The notes beneath the pieces were generated by a model, which did not search any database, was not told the origin of the DNA, and saw nothing but the letters and a program-made list of their open reading frames with translations. A stretch of 64,000 bases of DNA from an uncultured bacterium (GTDB lineage: Bacteria; Bacillota; Clostridia; Lachnospirales; Lachnospiraceae): contig CAJMQE010000010.1 in the NCBI GenBank assembly GCA_905215405.1, positions 1 through 64,000 of the forward strand. Reading direction: 5' to 3'. Made by a program: the position numbers and the translations under genes. Positions 24,305 to 32,146 of this stretch are shown piece by piece (positions within the stretch are counted from its first letter, which is position 1; each line of letters opens with the position of its first letter).

Positions 24305-26687
24305 TCGTATGGACAAGAAGTGGAAGAATAAAGAAATGACCTGGGATGAGCTTAAGGCTAAGTGTTCCCAGACAATTCGTACCACAGAAACAGTATCCGA
24401 ATATCGAAAAATGAGTAAGCCCGCACAGGATGCAGCAAAAGACGTAGGTGGTTTTGTAGGTGGTGCCTTAAAGCAGGGAAAAAGAAAGAATGGCTTTGTG
24501 GAGGGCAGATCATTGCTTACCTTGGACCTGGATCATGCCACAGCAGGTATCTGGGATGAAATTACTATGTTCTTTGATTTCCAGTGTTTGATGTATTCTA
24601 CCCATAAGCATACACCAGAAGCACCACGTGTCAGACTTATTATTCCACTTACCAGAGAAATCAGTGCAGAAGAATATGCACCGGTTAGTCGAATGGTGGC
24701 GAAAGATGTCGGAATGGAAATGGTGGATGATACTTGCCATGAAGCAGCACGTCTTATGTACTGGCCAAGTACCAGTAGTGATGGTGATTTCTTGTTTGAG
24801 TCACAGGATGGACCTATGCTCAATCCAGATACGATTCTTGCACGTTACACAGATTGGCATGATACCAGCCAGTGGCCTATGAGCTCCCGCCAGTCAGAAA
24901 TTGTAAAACGTACTATCGCAAAGCAGGCGGATCCATTAGAGAAGGACGGCATTGTTGGAGCTTTCTGCAGAACGTACAGTATTGAAGCAGTAATTGATAG
25001 TTTTCTCTCAGACATTTACAAACCTTCAGTCATGGAGGGACGCTATGATTTTATTCCAGCAGATTCATCAGCAGGTGTTGTTACCTATGATGATAAGTTT
25101 TGCTACAGCCATCATGCAACGGATCCAGCGTGTGGTTTACTCTTAAATGCATTTGATGTTGTGAGAGTGCATCGCTTTGGTCATTTGGATGAAAAGGCAA
25201 AGTTGGATACCGCACCAACTAAGCTGCCATCTTATAAAGCGATGGTGGAGTTTTCCATAAACGACGAGAAGGTAAAACTGCAGCTTGCCAAAGAACGTGA
25301 GCTGGCTGCACAGGATGAATTCTCGGATGATGATGCAAACTGGCAGGCGCGCTTGGAGCTTGATAAGGATGGTGGTATTAAGGAGAGTTTGACGAACTTT
25401 GTCGAAATCATGCGCCATGATTCCAGATTAAAAGACATCGCATACAATGAGCACCGCTGCGGTATTGATATCCGCGATAGTGAGCTGTTACCTTGGGAGC
25501 CACTTAAGTCGGGCTGGTCTGATGCAGACCTGGCTGCGTTATCAGCTTACCTGGACCGCGTGTATCATATTTTTAGTCCTGCCAAGTTAAAAAGCGCGCT
25601 GCTTACTGCCACCTCAGAACGTTCCTTCCATCCGATTAAGGATTACTTAGAAGCCTTACCAGAATGGGACGGGAAGAAGCGTCTGGAAACATTACTGATT
25701 GATTACCTTGGTGCAGAGGATTCCTCTTATACCAGAGCAGTTATGAGAAAAACACTCGTGGCAGCAGTCGCGCGCGTGTACGAGCCAGGCATTAAGTTTG
25801 ATTATATTATGGTTCTGGCTGGCCCACAGGGTATTGGTAAGAGCACCTTATTCAATCGTCTGGGTGGGAAGTATTATTCAGATTCCCTTACCATATCAGA
25901 TATGCGTGATAAGACTGGTCCGGAGAAGTTGCAGGGCTTCTGGTTGTTAGAGATTTCAGAAATGAATGGTATTAAGAAGGTGGACGTGGAAACAGTGAAG
26001 TCCTTTAGCTCCCGCCAGGATGATAAGTATCGTGTGGCCTATGGAACTGTAGTTGAAAGTCATCCACGCCAGTCAGTCATCTTTGGAACCACCAATACGA
26101 TGACAGGATTTCTGCGTGATGTAACAGGTAACCGTAGATTCTGGCCAGTGGTAGTAACAGGTGCCTCAGCAAAGCATCCCTGGGAGCTTTCTGGTGCCTA
26201 TGTGGAACAGGTCTGGGCCGAAGCTTTATCACTTTATAATGCAGGCGAGGAACTGATTCTTAAAGGAGCAGAAGCAGAACAGGCACTTCAGAAGCAGCAG
26301 GATGCATTAGAGAACGATGATAGGGAGGGATTGGTGCGTGAATACTTAGAGAAGCTGCTGCCAGATGATTGGTGTAAACTTTCCCTTTCAGAACGTCGCA
26401 TGTTCTTATCCGGGGATGAGTTTGCTGCAGGAACCAGAGTAGGTACCACGAATCGTGATAAGGTTTGTAATTTGGAGCTTTGGGCCGAGTGCTTTGGAAA
26501 GGATCCATCTTCCATTAAGAAGCAGGACTCTTATGAGCTGTCTGCAATTATGAATAAGATGGAGGGCTGGACACGTTACGAAGGGAATAAATCCGGAAAA
26601 TTATCATTCGCAAGCTATGGTTCGCAATGCGCATACGTTCGTGAGCAACCCATCGACGAGGATGAGGAAGCGCTGCCTTTTAATTAG
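24282..26687 (+). CDS. VapE-type primase/helicase
   Basis: 801-aa replication initiator-type protein. The N-terminal 300 residues (LLTLDLDHATAGI, PRVRLIIPL, AARLMYWPS) look like a prim-pol/primase region. The C-terminal half is a virulence-associated-E ATPase with Walker A GPQGIGKST and following LEISEM/FSSRQDD motifs. ATG 24282 is chosen because GGGAGG lies 9 nt upstream; the in-frame ATG 24273 abuts that site. It should unwind and prime phage DNA for the family A polymerase. Confidence 0.88.
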   Translation: MRIAIGNSRMDKKWKNKEMTWDELKAKCSQTIRTTETVSEYRKMSKPAQDAAKDVGGFVGGALKQGKRKNGFVEGRSLLTLDLDHATAGIWDEITMFFDFQCLMYSTHKHTPEAPRVRLIIPLTREISAEEYAPVSRMVAKDVGMEMVDDTCHEAARLMYWPSTSSDGDFLFESQDGPMLNPDTILARYTDWHDTSQWPMSSRQSEIVKRTIAKQADPLEKDGIVGAFCRTYSIEAVIDSFLSDIYKPSVMEGRYDFIPADSSAGVVTYDDKFCYSHHATDPACGLLLNAFDVVRVHRFGHLDEKAKLDTAPTKLPSYKAMVEFSINDEKVKLQLAKERELAAQDEFSDDDANWQARLELDKDGGIKESLTNFVEIMRHDSRLKDIAYNEHRCGIDIRDSELLPWEPLKSGWSDADLAALSAYLDRVYHIFSPAKLKSALLTATSERSFHPIKDYLEALPEWDGKKRLETLLIDYLGAEDSSYTRAVMRKTLVAAVARVYEPGIKFDYIMVLAGPQGIGKSTLFNRLGGKYYSDSLTISDMRDKTGPEKLQGFWLLEISEMNGIKKVDVETVKSFSSRQDDKYRVAYGTVVESHPRQSVIFGTTNTMTGFLRDVTGNRRFWPVVVTGASAKHPWELSGAYVEQVWAEALSLYNAGEELILKGAEAEQALQKQQDALENDDREGLVREYLEKLLPDDWCKLSLSERRMFLSGDEFAAGTRVGTTNRDKVCNLELWAECFGKDPSSIKKQDSYELSAIMNKMEGWTRYEGNKSGKLSFASYGSQCAYVREQPIDEDEEALPFN

Positions 26688-26692
26688 GTAGT

Positions 26693-26791
26693 ATTGCCCA
26701 CATTGCCGAACTCATGGGAAATGCAATAGCAATAGAAATGGCTGCACGCTAGTGTAGAAACGGGTTTGCGGTCTCCTATTGCTTATATTGC
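26693..26791. repeat. ATTGC iteron-like cluster 1
   Basis: ATTGC at 26693 and 26702 (9-nt period), GCAAT at 26723 and 26729 (6-nt period), ATTGC at 26778 and 26787 (9-nt period). It fills most of the 226-nt gap between the primase/helicase and VRR-NUC genes, a plausible place for an origin or operator. Confidence 0.5.
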
Positions 26792-26913
26792 TCATAGTTA
26801 TATTAATAAATAATAATGATAGAAATAGATAGTGATATACGTAAATACCCGTATATACACACGTATAGAGTTTTTTGCCCTTTGGAAATAGTCATAAAGC
26901 AATGGAGGAGAAA

Positions 26914-27195
26914 ATGAGAGAGAAGAATATTGAACAGTCATTGGTGAAGGCCGTAAAGAAAAAAGGTGGTCTTGCACTGAAGTTTATAAGTCCGGGTTTA
27001 AGTGGTGTGCCAGATCGAATACTTCTGATGCCAGATGGAAAGCTTGCATTTATTGAGCTGAAGGCGCCAGGGAAAAAGATGCGTGTTCTGCAGGAAAAGA
27101 GAAAAAGACAATTAGAAGCATTAGGATTTTTAGTATTCTGCCTGGATAACACAGAAGAAATTGAGGTGATGATAAATGCAATATGTGCCACATGA
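26914..27195 (+). CDS. VRR-NUC domain nuclease
   Basis: 93-aa stand-alone VRR-NUC (PD-(D/E)XK) nuclease: EQSLVKAVKKKGGLALKF, GVPDRILLMPDGKLAFIELKAPG carries the catalytic D and ExK. Likely a Holliday-junction or flap nuclease in phage recombination. ATG 26914 follows GGAGGA. It overlaps the SNF2 helicase gene by 20 nt; the two occur together in many Firmicute phages. Confidence 0.87.
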   Translation: MREKNIEQSLVKAVKKKGGLALKFISPGLSGVPDRILLMPDGKLAFIELKAPGKKMRVLQEKRKRQLEALGFLVFCLDNTEEIEVMINAICAT

Positions 27196-28510
27196 TTATC
27201 AAAAGTATGCACAGGAGTTCATAATCGAGCATCCGGCCTGCGGGCTATTACTTGATATGGGACTTGGAAAGACAGTGATTACCTTGTCAGCATTATGGGA
27301 GCTGCTACTGGATTATTTTGAAGTTGGAAGGGTGCTGGTGGTAGCGCCGCTTAGGGTTTCAAGAGACACCTGGCCAAAAGAAATAGATAAGTGGGAACAC
27401 CTGAAAGGCCTGACTTATTCGGTGGTAGTTGGTTCAGAAAAAGAGAGGCGTGAAGCATTAAACAAAAAGGCTTTTATTTATATCATCAATCGTGAGAATG
27501 TAACCTGGTTGGTCGAAAATAAGCTCTTTCATTTTGATTGTGTGGTAATTGATGAGCTAAGTTCCTTTAAGAGTCATCAGTCTAAACGCTTCAAGAGCAT
27601 GCGTAAGGCCAGATCAGGAATCAAGCATATTATTGGACTGACCGGAACTCCTGCACCAAATGGTTTGATTGATTTGTGGGCCCAGATTAACTTACTAGAT
27701 ATGGGCGAGCGACTTGGCAGATTTATTGGTGGGTACCGGGAGAGATACTTCCAGCCAGATAAAAGAAATCGTGATGTGATATTTTCCTACAAACCAAGAG
27801 CCGGTGCGGAGGAAGCAATCTATGAAAAGATATCAGATATCTGTGTATCGATGAAAGCAAAGGACCACCTGCAGATGCCAGAGCTTATTGTTTCAAACGT
27901 GGAGGTAGTAATGAGTGAGAAGGAACAAAAAATGTATGACCAGCTTAAGGCAAATTTGATCTTACCTTTTGCGGATGGTGATATTGATGCTGCTTCTGCA
28001 GTAGGCTTATCCAATAAGCTGCATCAGATGGCAAACGGAGCTGTGTATGATGAAAACGGTAGCGTGAAGCTGATTCATGAAAGAAAACTGGATGCACTTG
28101 AGGACCTGATTGAAGCGGCGAATGGAAAACCAGTATTGATAGCATATTGGTTTAAGCATGATCGAGAAAGGTTAATAAAGCAATTTGACGCGGTTCCCAT
28201 TGATAAGAGTGAGGACATCACTAAATGGAATAACGGTGAGATCCCGGTTGCAATCATCCACCCGGCCAGTGCTGGTCATGGATTGAATCTCCAGGAGGGT
28301 GGTTGCCATTTGATTTGGATGGGATTAACTTGGAGCCTGGAGCTTTACCAGCAATGTAATGCAAGGCTCTGGAGGCAGGGCCAATCCAATACGGTAACGA
28401 TTCAGCATATCATTACCAAGGGAACCATTGATGAAGATGTATTAAAAGCACTAGAAGAAAAGAACTGTACTCAGGAGGCACTTCTGGCAGCAGTTAAAGC
28501 AAATTTGTAG
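27176..28510 (+). CDS. SNF2-family DEAD/H helicase
   Basis: 444-aa double-stranded-DNA translocase. Motif I LLLDMGLGKT, motif II VVIDELSSFK (DEL in place of DEAH), motif III LTGTPAPNG; the C-terminal RecA domain ends with the arginine-finger segment QCNARLWRQGQ. GAGGTGATAA precedes the ATG. Replication/recombination partner of the VRR-NUC protein. Confidence 0.92.
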   Translation: MQYVPHDYQKYAQEFIIEHPACGLLLDMGLGKTVITLSALWELLLDYFEVGRVLVVAPLRVSRDTWPKEIDKWEHLKGLTYSVVVGSEKERREALNKKAFIYIINRENVTWLVENKLFHFDCVVIDELSSFKSHQSKRFKSMRKARSGIKHIIGLTGTPAPNGLIDLWAQINLLDMGERLGRFIGGYRERYFQPDKRNRDVIFSYKPRAGAEEAIYEKISDICVSMKAKDHLQMPELIVSNVEVVMSEKEQKMYDQLKANLILPFADGDIDAASAVGLSNKLHQMANGAVYDENGSVKLIHERKLDALEDLIEAANGKPVLIAYWFKHDRERLIKQFDAVPIDKSEDITKWNNGEIPVAIIHPASAGHGLNLQEGGCHLIWMGLTWSLELYQQCNARLWRQGQSNTVTIQHIITKGTIDEDVLKALEEKNCTQEALLAAVKANL

Positions 28511-28525
28511 AAGGAGGATTTTCGG

Positions 28526-29017
28526 ATGAAAGGATACGTGGAGAAGATGATAAAGGAATATCCCACATTAGTTGAAAAACGAAAGGTTCTGAAAATACAG
28601 CTTGATAATTTTAATGGGATAACAGATGAAGATATTATTACATCCATGTGTTTCTCCCATCCAGAGGGTGAGCGAGTTCAAAGTAGTGATTTATCCGATA
28701 AGACAGTAAAGGTTGCTATAGCGTATAAGCGTAGGAAAAGCAGAATGAACGATGAGCTTTATTCATACCTGTTAAAGGAATATGAACGACTGGATGAGGA
28801 GATCACATTTTTGGAGAGTGCAATTAAAGAATTACCAGGGGAATTATCAGAGGTGATGCGAGCAATGGTATTGGATGGATCCACTTGGGACGATATGGAG
28901 TATATTTCTTGTCAGGCAAGAAGTACATTGTCAGCCAGAAGGAAAAAGGCGATAGATGCTTTGGTTAGAATATATCAGATACGAGCATCGCAGATGGAAG
29001 CTTTTTTATTGAGCTAG
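28526..29017 (+). CDS. phage late-transcription regulator, sigma region-4-like (DUF1492/RinA/ArpU type)
   Basis: 163-aa protein with a coiled N-terminal half and a C-terminal HTH (STWDDMEYISCQARSTLSARRKKAIDALV) like sigma region 4, the layout of RinA/ArpU activators that switch on packaging and structural genes. AAGGAGG precedes ATG 28526. It is the last gene before the terminator-rich junction to the late genes, which suits that role. Confidence 0.7.
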   Translation: MKGYVEKMIKEYPTLVEKRKVLKIQLDNFNGITDEDIITSMCFSHPEGERVQSSDLSDKTVKVAIAYKRRKSRMNDELYSYLLKEYERLDEEITFLESAIKELPGELSEVMRAMVLDGSTWDDMEYISCQARSTLSARRKKAIDALVRIYQIRASQMEAFLLS

Positions 29018-29311
29018 GCGTTCTTTCCTGGCAGCAGTATATTTTTCAGGATGCAGAACATAATCATCATGACCTTTGATTAGTTTTACAGCGTGTTCCA
29101 CATTGAAAGTAGAAGCGTGATTGTGGTAATACGCTGTTTTTATTGTGTGCTTATGATATAACTGCACAGATCTTTGATCTTTGACTGGAAATTTTACAAC
29201 AATCCAGCAGTGCTTGGTATTTCTTGATTGGATTTCATAATAGTCTTCTGTGATTCGGATTACTTGAAAGTAAGGTTGTTCAAGTAATGTGGTATCTTTG
29301 CGTGTGAACAT
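29006..29311 (-). CDS. reverse-strand hypothetical protein
   Basis: 101-aa protein of unknown family (YFQVIRITEDYYEIQSRNTKHCWIVVKF, STFNVEHAVKLIKGHDDY). GGGAGAACTCT precedes ATG 29311. Its end overlaps the late-regulator gene by 12 nt tail to tail. Together with the SymE-like gene it forms a minus-strand cassette inside an otherwise plus-strand phage, typical of lysogenic 'moron' genes. Confidence 0.6.
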   Translation of the reverse strand: MFTRKDTTLLEQPYFQVIRITEDYYEIQSRNTKHCWIVVKFPVKDQRSVQLYHKHTIKTAYYHNHASTFNVEHAVKLIKGHDDYVLHPEKYTAARKERLAQ

Positions 29312-29403
29312 AGAGTTCTCCCTTCGAAATTTTTCGTAGCAAAAAAGTAGCCTTATTTGTTTTTTATTATTTTCTTTGCTTTAAATTGGGGTGAATAATA
29401 CGA

Positions 29404-29589
29404 TTAGGATAAATTTGATGTGGATTCAGGTGCAGCTTCCATAATAATTCGATTATCTTGATATGAAACTTTGATATGGTCTCCTGTGTTGAAACCAATA
29501 TTAGATAGCCAGTTGCCTTGCAATAGGATGCGTGGAATGTTTCGTTTTTGGCCTGGCGCTTCGTAAATTTTTAATTCTTTCTCTTTCAG
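29404..29589 (-). CDS. SymE-like toxin with CTG start
   Basis: 61-aa protein (KEKELKIYEAPGQKRNIPRI, then LLQGNWLSNIGFNTGDHIKV) that matches the SymE family, AbrB-fold proteins acting as type I toxins on RNA or nucleoid. The frame has no ATG, GTG or TTG before the conserved region, and an in-frame TAG lies upstream. AAGGAGG sits about 6 nt before CTG (29587-29589), so CTG is the likely start. In E. coli symE is held down by an antisense RNA; none could be seen here. Confidence 0.72.
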   Translation of the reverse strand: MKEKELKIYEAPGQKRNIPRILLQGNWLSNIGFNTGDHIKVSYQDNRIIMEAAPESTSNLS

Positions 29590-29688
29590 TGGTTGCCTCC
29601 TTACCGGCTACCATTGCTACTGAAAAAAGTATAGCATACTATGTATAATTTGGAAATATGGAAAAAATAACAATAAAAAGTTGTAGGT

Positions 29689-29708
29689 ATTGCTCATATT
29701 GCTATTGC
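29689..29708. repeat. ATTGC iteron-like cluster 2
   Basis: ATTGC at 29689, 29698 and 29704 (9- then 6-nt period), followed by CAAAGGTAA. Same arrangement as the cluster after the endolysin. Confidence 0.5.
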
Positions 29709-29801
29709 CAAAGGTAAACCTTGTGAGTGAATTTCTACTTTGACCGAACTAGATTTATGAAAAAGAGTGTGTTATTGTTATACTGCAAAGAAGTGTAGAG
29801 A

Positions 29802-29833
29802 GGCGTTATGGGTGTTCCCGTAGTGCCTTTTTT
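29802..29833 (+). terminator. terminator-like hairpin ahead of HNH/late genes
   Basis: GGCGTTATGGG (29802-29812) pairs over 11 bp, including G-U pairs, with CCCGTAGTGCC (29817-29827), then TTTTTT. It may separate early from late transcription. Confidence 0.65.
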
Positions 29834-29912
29834 CTTTGCTTTCTTTTGGTGCGGGTGCGGAGTTTCTAATCCTTTCGCCGCACCCACTACATACAGAAAG
29901 GAGCGTGGCCGC

Positions 29913-30278
29913 ATGCCATACAGACCAAACACTCCATGCAAGCATCCGAGGTGCCCGAAGCTGGTACCTTATGGGAAGCAATACTGCGAGGAACATGAAG
30001 CCCTGCATAGTAGTGATAGGGACAACGCCAGCAAGCGTGGGTACAACAGCAAGTGGCAGAAGGCCAGAGCAAGATACCTTCGTGTACACCCGTTGTGTGT
30101 GGAGTGCGAGAAGGCTGGAAGGTTTGTCAAAGCAACAGTGGTGGACCACAAGGTTCCTCATCGTGGTGATAAGAAGCTGTTCTGGGATGAAATGAATTGG
30201 CAACCCTTATGTAAGAGCTGCCATGATAAAAAAACATGGGGGAAAGACAATAATCCTACCTACGATTACAAATTTTAG
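29913..30278 (+). CDS. phage HNH endonuclease (packaging-associated)
   Basis: 121-aa HNH nuclease: zinc knuckles CKHPRCPK...YCEEH and LCVECEKAG...LCKSCHDKKT around VVDHKVPHRGDKKLFW. In cos-type HK97-like phages this gene sits next to cos and helps terminase cut DNA. ATG 29913 follows AAAGGAGCGTGG; the longer frame from 29808 crosses two hairpins and is unlikely to be translated. Confidence 0.9.
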   Translation: MPYRPNTPCKHPRCPKLVPYGKQYCEEHEALHSSDRDNASKRGYNSKWQKARARYLRVHPLCVECEKAGRFVKATVVDHKVPHRGDKKLFWDEMNWQPLCKSCHDKKTWGKDNNPTYDYKF

Positions 30279-30283
30279 TGCGG

Positions 30284-30375
30284 GGGAGGGGCGGTATCAA
30301 TCTCTGGGGGTAAAAACCTAAAAGACCGATGCCCCCTCAAACGTGCATTTTCGCGAAATTGAAAAGGGGCAAGTG
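30284..30375 (+). other. candidate cos (cohesive-end) region
   Basis: Just downstream of HNH: a G-rich block (CGGGGGAGGGG), TCAATCTCTGGGGG, AAAGACCGATGCCCCC, then ACGTGCATTTTCGCGAAATTG with the palindrome TTTCGCGAAA (30349-30358). This order of blocks recurs, as I recall, between HNH and small terminase genes of 3'-cos Firmicute phages. Here terminase is 6.4 kb further on. The remaining 30376-30450 is plain. Confidence 0.5.
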
Positions 30376-30450
30376 TAGATGTGCGCTGGATAATATAATT
30401 AAAAACCCAGCAGTATAAAGTTTTCACAATAAAATATGGGGGTAAGCTGT

Positions 30451-30482
30451 GCGTCAGGATAATTTAGTCCTGGCGCTTTTTA
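30451..30482 (+). terminator. terminator directly ahead of the accessory block
   Basis: GCGTCAGGA (30451-30459) pairs with TCCTGGCGC (30468-30476), followed by TTTTTAT. It lies inside the longer open frame that begins at GTG 30449, an argument for the later start at 30506. Confidence 0.75.
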
Positions 30483-30505
30483 TCGCCGGAAAGGATGAAC
30501 GAACA

Positions 30506-31033
30506 ATGACAGAGGAACAGAAAAATAAAATTACAGAATTGCGGTTGCAGGGGTATGGGTATAAGACAATTGCGGCTATGGTTGGTGACGGTGTCAAACG
30601 TGAAAATGTTAGATACTTTTGTAAGTCAAGAGGATTGGTTGGAACACCTGATTTAGTGGGCATGAATTTTGATGCACATAGAGACAATCCAAACTTTTGT
30701 AAACAGTGTGGACTTAGGTTAATACGAAATAAGCATTCTGGTGTGAAATTGTTCTGCTCAGATAAATGCAGACGGGCCTGGTGGAAGGACCATCCGAATG
30801 AGAATGGGCAGACCAAGAAAGTCGCCTATGAATGTACCTGCGAATATTGTCATAGCAAGTTCATCTCATATGGTAAGCCTGATAGAAAATATTGTAGCCA
30901 TGACTGTTATATTAAGCAGCGATTCTGGACAGATCCGGAAGCGAAGGTTACACCTGCAGAAATAAAAAAGCGACAGGAAGCAAAGGAAGCCTCCAATGAG
31001 GATGTTCAGGTTGTGTTAAGAAGAATATCATAG
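30506..31033 (+). CDS. phage HTH/zinc-finger protein
   Basis: 175-aa protein. Residues 1-45 (TEEQKNKITELRLQGYGYKT, IAAMVGDGVKRENVRYFCKS) are a resolvase/sigma-like HTH. Two treble-clef zinc motifs follow (FCKQCGLRL...LFCSDKCRRAW and CEYCHSKF...YCSHDCY). ATG 30506 follows AAAGGATGAACG. It probably binds DNA and regulates the genes that follow. Annotators often call such proteins sigma-70-like; there is no true region 2. Confidence 0.65.
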   Translation: MTEEQKNKITELRLQGYGYKTIAAMVGDGVKRENVRYFCKSRGLVGTPDLVGMNFDAHRDNPNFCKQCGLRLIRNKHSGVKLFCSDKCRRAWWKDHPNENGQTKKVAYECTCEYCHSKFISYGKPDRKYCSHDCYIKQRFWTDPEAKVTPAEIKKRQEAKEASNEDVQVVLRRIS

Positions 31034-31042
31034 GAGGCAGGA

Positions 31043-32146
31043 ATGCGGATAGCAATCATTGATGCAGACCTGATAGGGAGGAAGCGACATCGCTTTCCTA
31101 ATTTGGTTTGCATGAAGCTATCAGGTTATTATAAAGAGCAGGGCCATGATGTACATTTGAAAATGGATTATAAGGGCCTGACAAATTTCGACAAGGTTTT
31201 TATATCAAAAGTGTTCACAGATACACCAATAGAGAATGAAGTGATCGAACTACCAAATGTACATTATGGTGGTACGGGCTTTTTTTATGACAAGGCACCG
31301 AAGCTGCCAGAAGGGATTGAGCACCATATGCCAGACTATCATTTGTATGATGACTGGGTGGAGGCACAGCTTGCGGCAGGAGGGAAGAGAACCGAATATG
31401 TGTATTACTTGGATTACTCCATTGGTTTTCTTACAAGGGGTTGCTTTAGACAGTGTGCCTTTTGTGTAAATAAGAATTACAAGAGTGTCCAGTTACATTC
31501 TGGATTGCAAGAGTTCTTTGATGTGAGTCGAAAGAAAATATGTATGTTGGATGATAACTTTCTTGGCTGTGGTGCTTGGAAGGAAATGTTGGAGGAGCTG
31601 AAGCAAACAGGTAAGCCTTTTCAATTTAAGCAAGGCTTGGATGAGAGGCTTTTGACACCAGAGAAATGTGAAGCACTATTTTCCAGTAAATATGATGGTG
31701 ATTTCATATTTGCCTTTGATAATGTTGCAGATGCAAAATTGATTGAAGAAAAGATGACGCTGGCAAGGAAGTATACCAATCGGGTACTGAAGCTATATTG
31801 CTTCACCGGTTTTGATAGGAATGATAAATGGGATGCTGTTTTCTGGAAACAGGACATATTTGATTTACTTATCAGGATTGAAATATTGATGCGGCATAGA
31901 TGTCTACCCTATGTGATGCGCTTTAATCGTTATGAGGAGAGTCCATACAGAGGTGTATATATTAGTATTGCAAGATGGTGCAATCAACCATCGTTTTTTA
32001 AGAAAAAGAGCCTGCGAGAATTTGCAGACTTAAATGGCAAGCGTAGTGCCTGCTATAAATATCTAAGCGATTTCGAGGAGAAGTTTCCAGAAGTCGCTTA
32101 TTTTTATGACCTGAAATTTGAAAGGAGTAATGAATATGGAGTTTAA
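31043..32146 (+). CDS. radical SAM protein of the phage accessory block
   Basis: 367-aa protein with an N-terminal Rossmann-type region (MRIAIIDADLIGRKRHRFPN, FDKVFISKVFTD) like B12-binding/methylthiotransferase relatives, and the radical SAM cluster GCFRQCAFCVNKNYK (CX3CX2C). Radical SAM enzymes generate a 5'-deoxyadenosyl radical for difficult modifications. It overlaps the downstream ParB-methyltransferase gene by 11 nt, so the two are coupled. A role in modifying phage nucleic acid is inferred only from that coupling; substrate unknown. Confidence 0.8.
   Translation: MRIAIIDADLIGRKRHRFPNLVCMKLSGYYKEQGHDVHLKMDYKGLTNFDKVFISKVFTDTPIENEVIELPNVHYGGTGFFYDKAPKLPEGIEHHMPDYHLYDDWVEAQLAAGGKRTEYVYYLDYSIGFLTRGCFRQCAFCVNKNYKSVQLHSGLQEFFDVSRKKICMLDDNFLGCGAWKEMLEELKQTGKPFQFKQGLDERLLTPEKCEALFSSKYDGDFIFAFDNVADAKLIEEKMTLARKYTNRVLKLYCFTGFDRNDKWDAVFWKQDIFDLLIRIEILMRHRCLPYVMRFNRYEESPYRGVYISIARWCNQPSFFKKKSLREFADLNGKRSACYKYLSDFEEKFPEVAYFYDLKFERSNEYGV

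Larger units (their letters stand above)
29590..29912. other. 323-nt switch region before the HNH gene
   Basis: Contains the SymE ribosome-binding site, the ATTGC cluster, a possible promoter (TTATGA-18-TATACT, -10 at 29779-29784), a terminator-like hairpin at 29802 and a second GC-rich hairpin GGGTGCGG/CCGCACCC (29853-29860 with 29878-29885). No gene seen. Confidence 0.5.

Noticed and set aside
29808..29912. N-terminal extension of the HNH gene
   Set aside because: Would translate through two hairpins; the conserved protein begins at 29913 after a good ribosome-binding site.
30449..30505. Upstream GTG start for the HTH/zinc-finger protein
   Set aside because: The added codons are the terminator hairpin itself; ATG 30506 has its own site.
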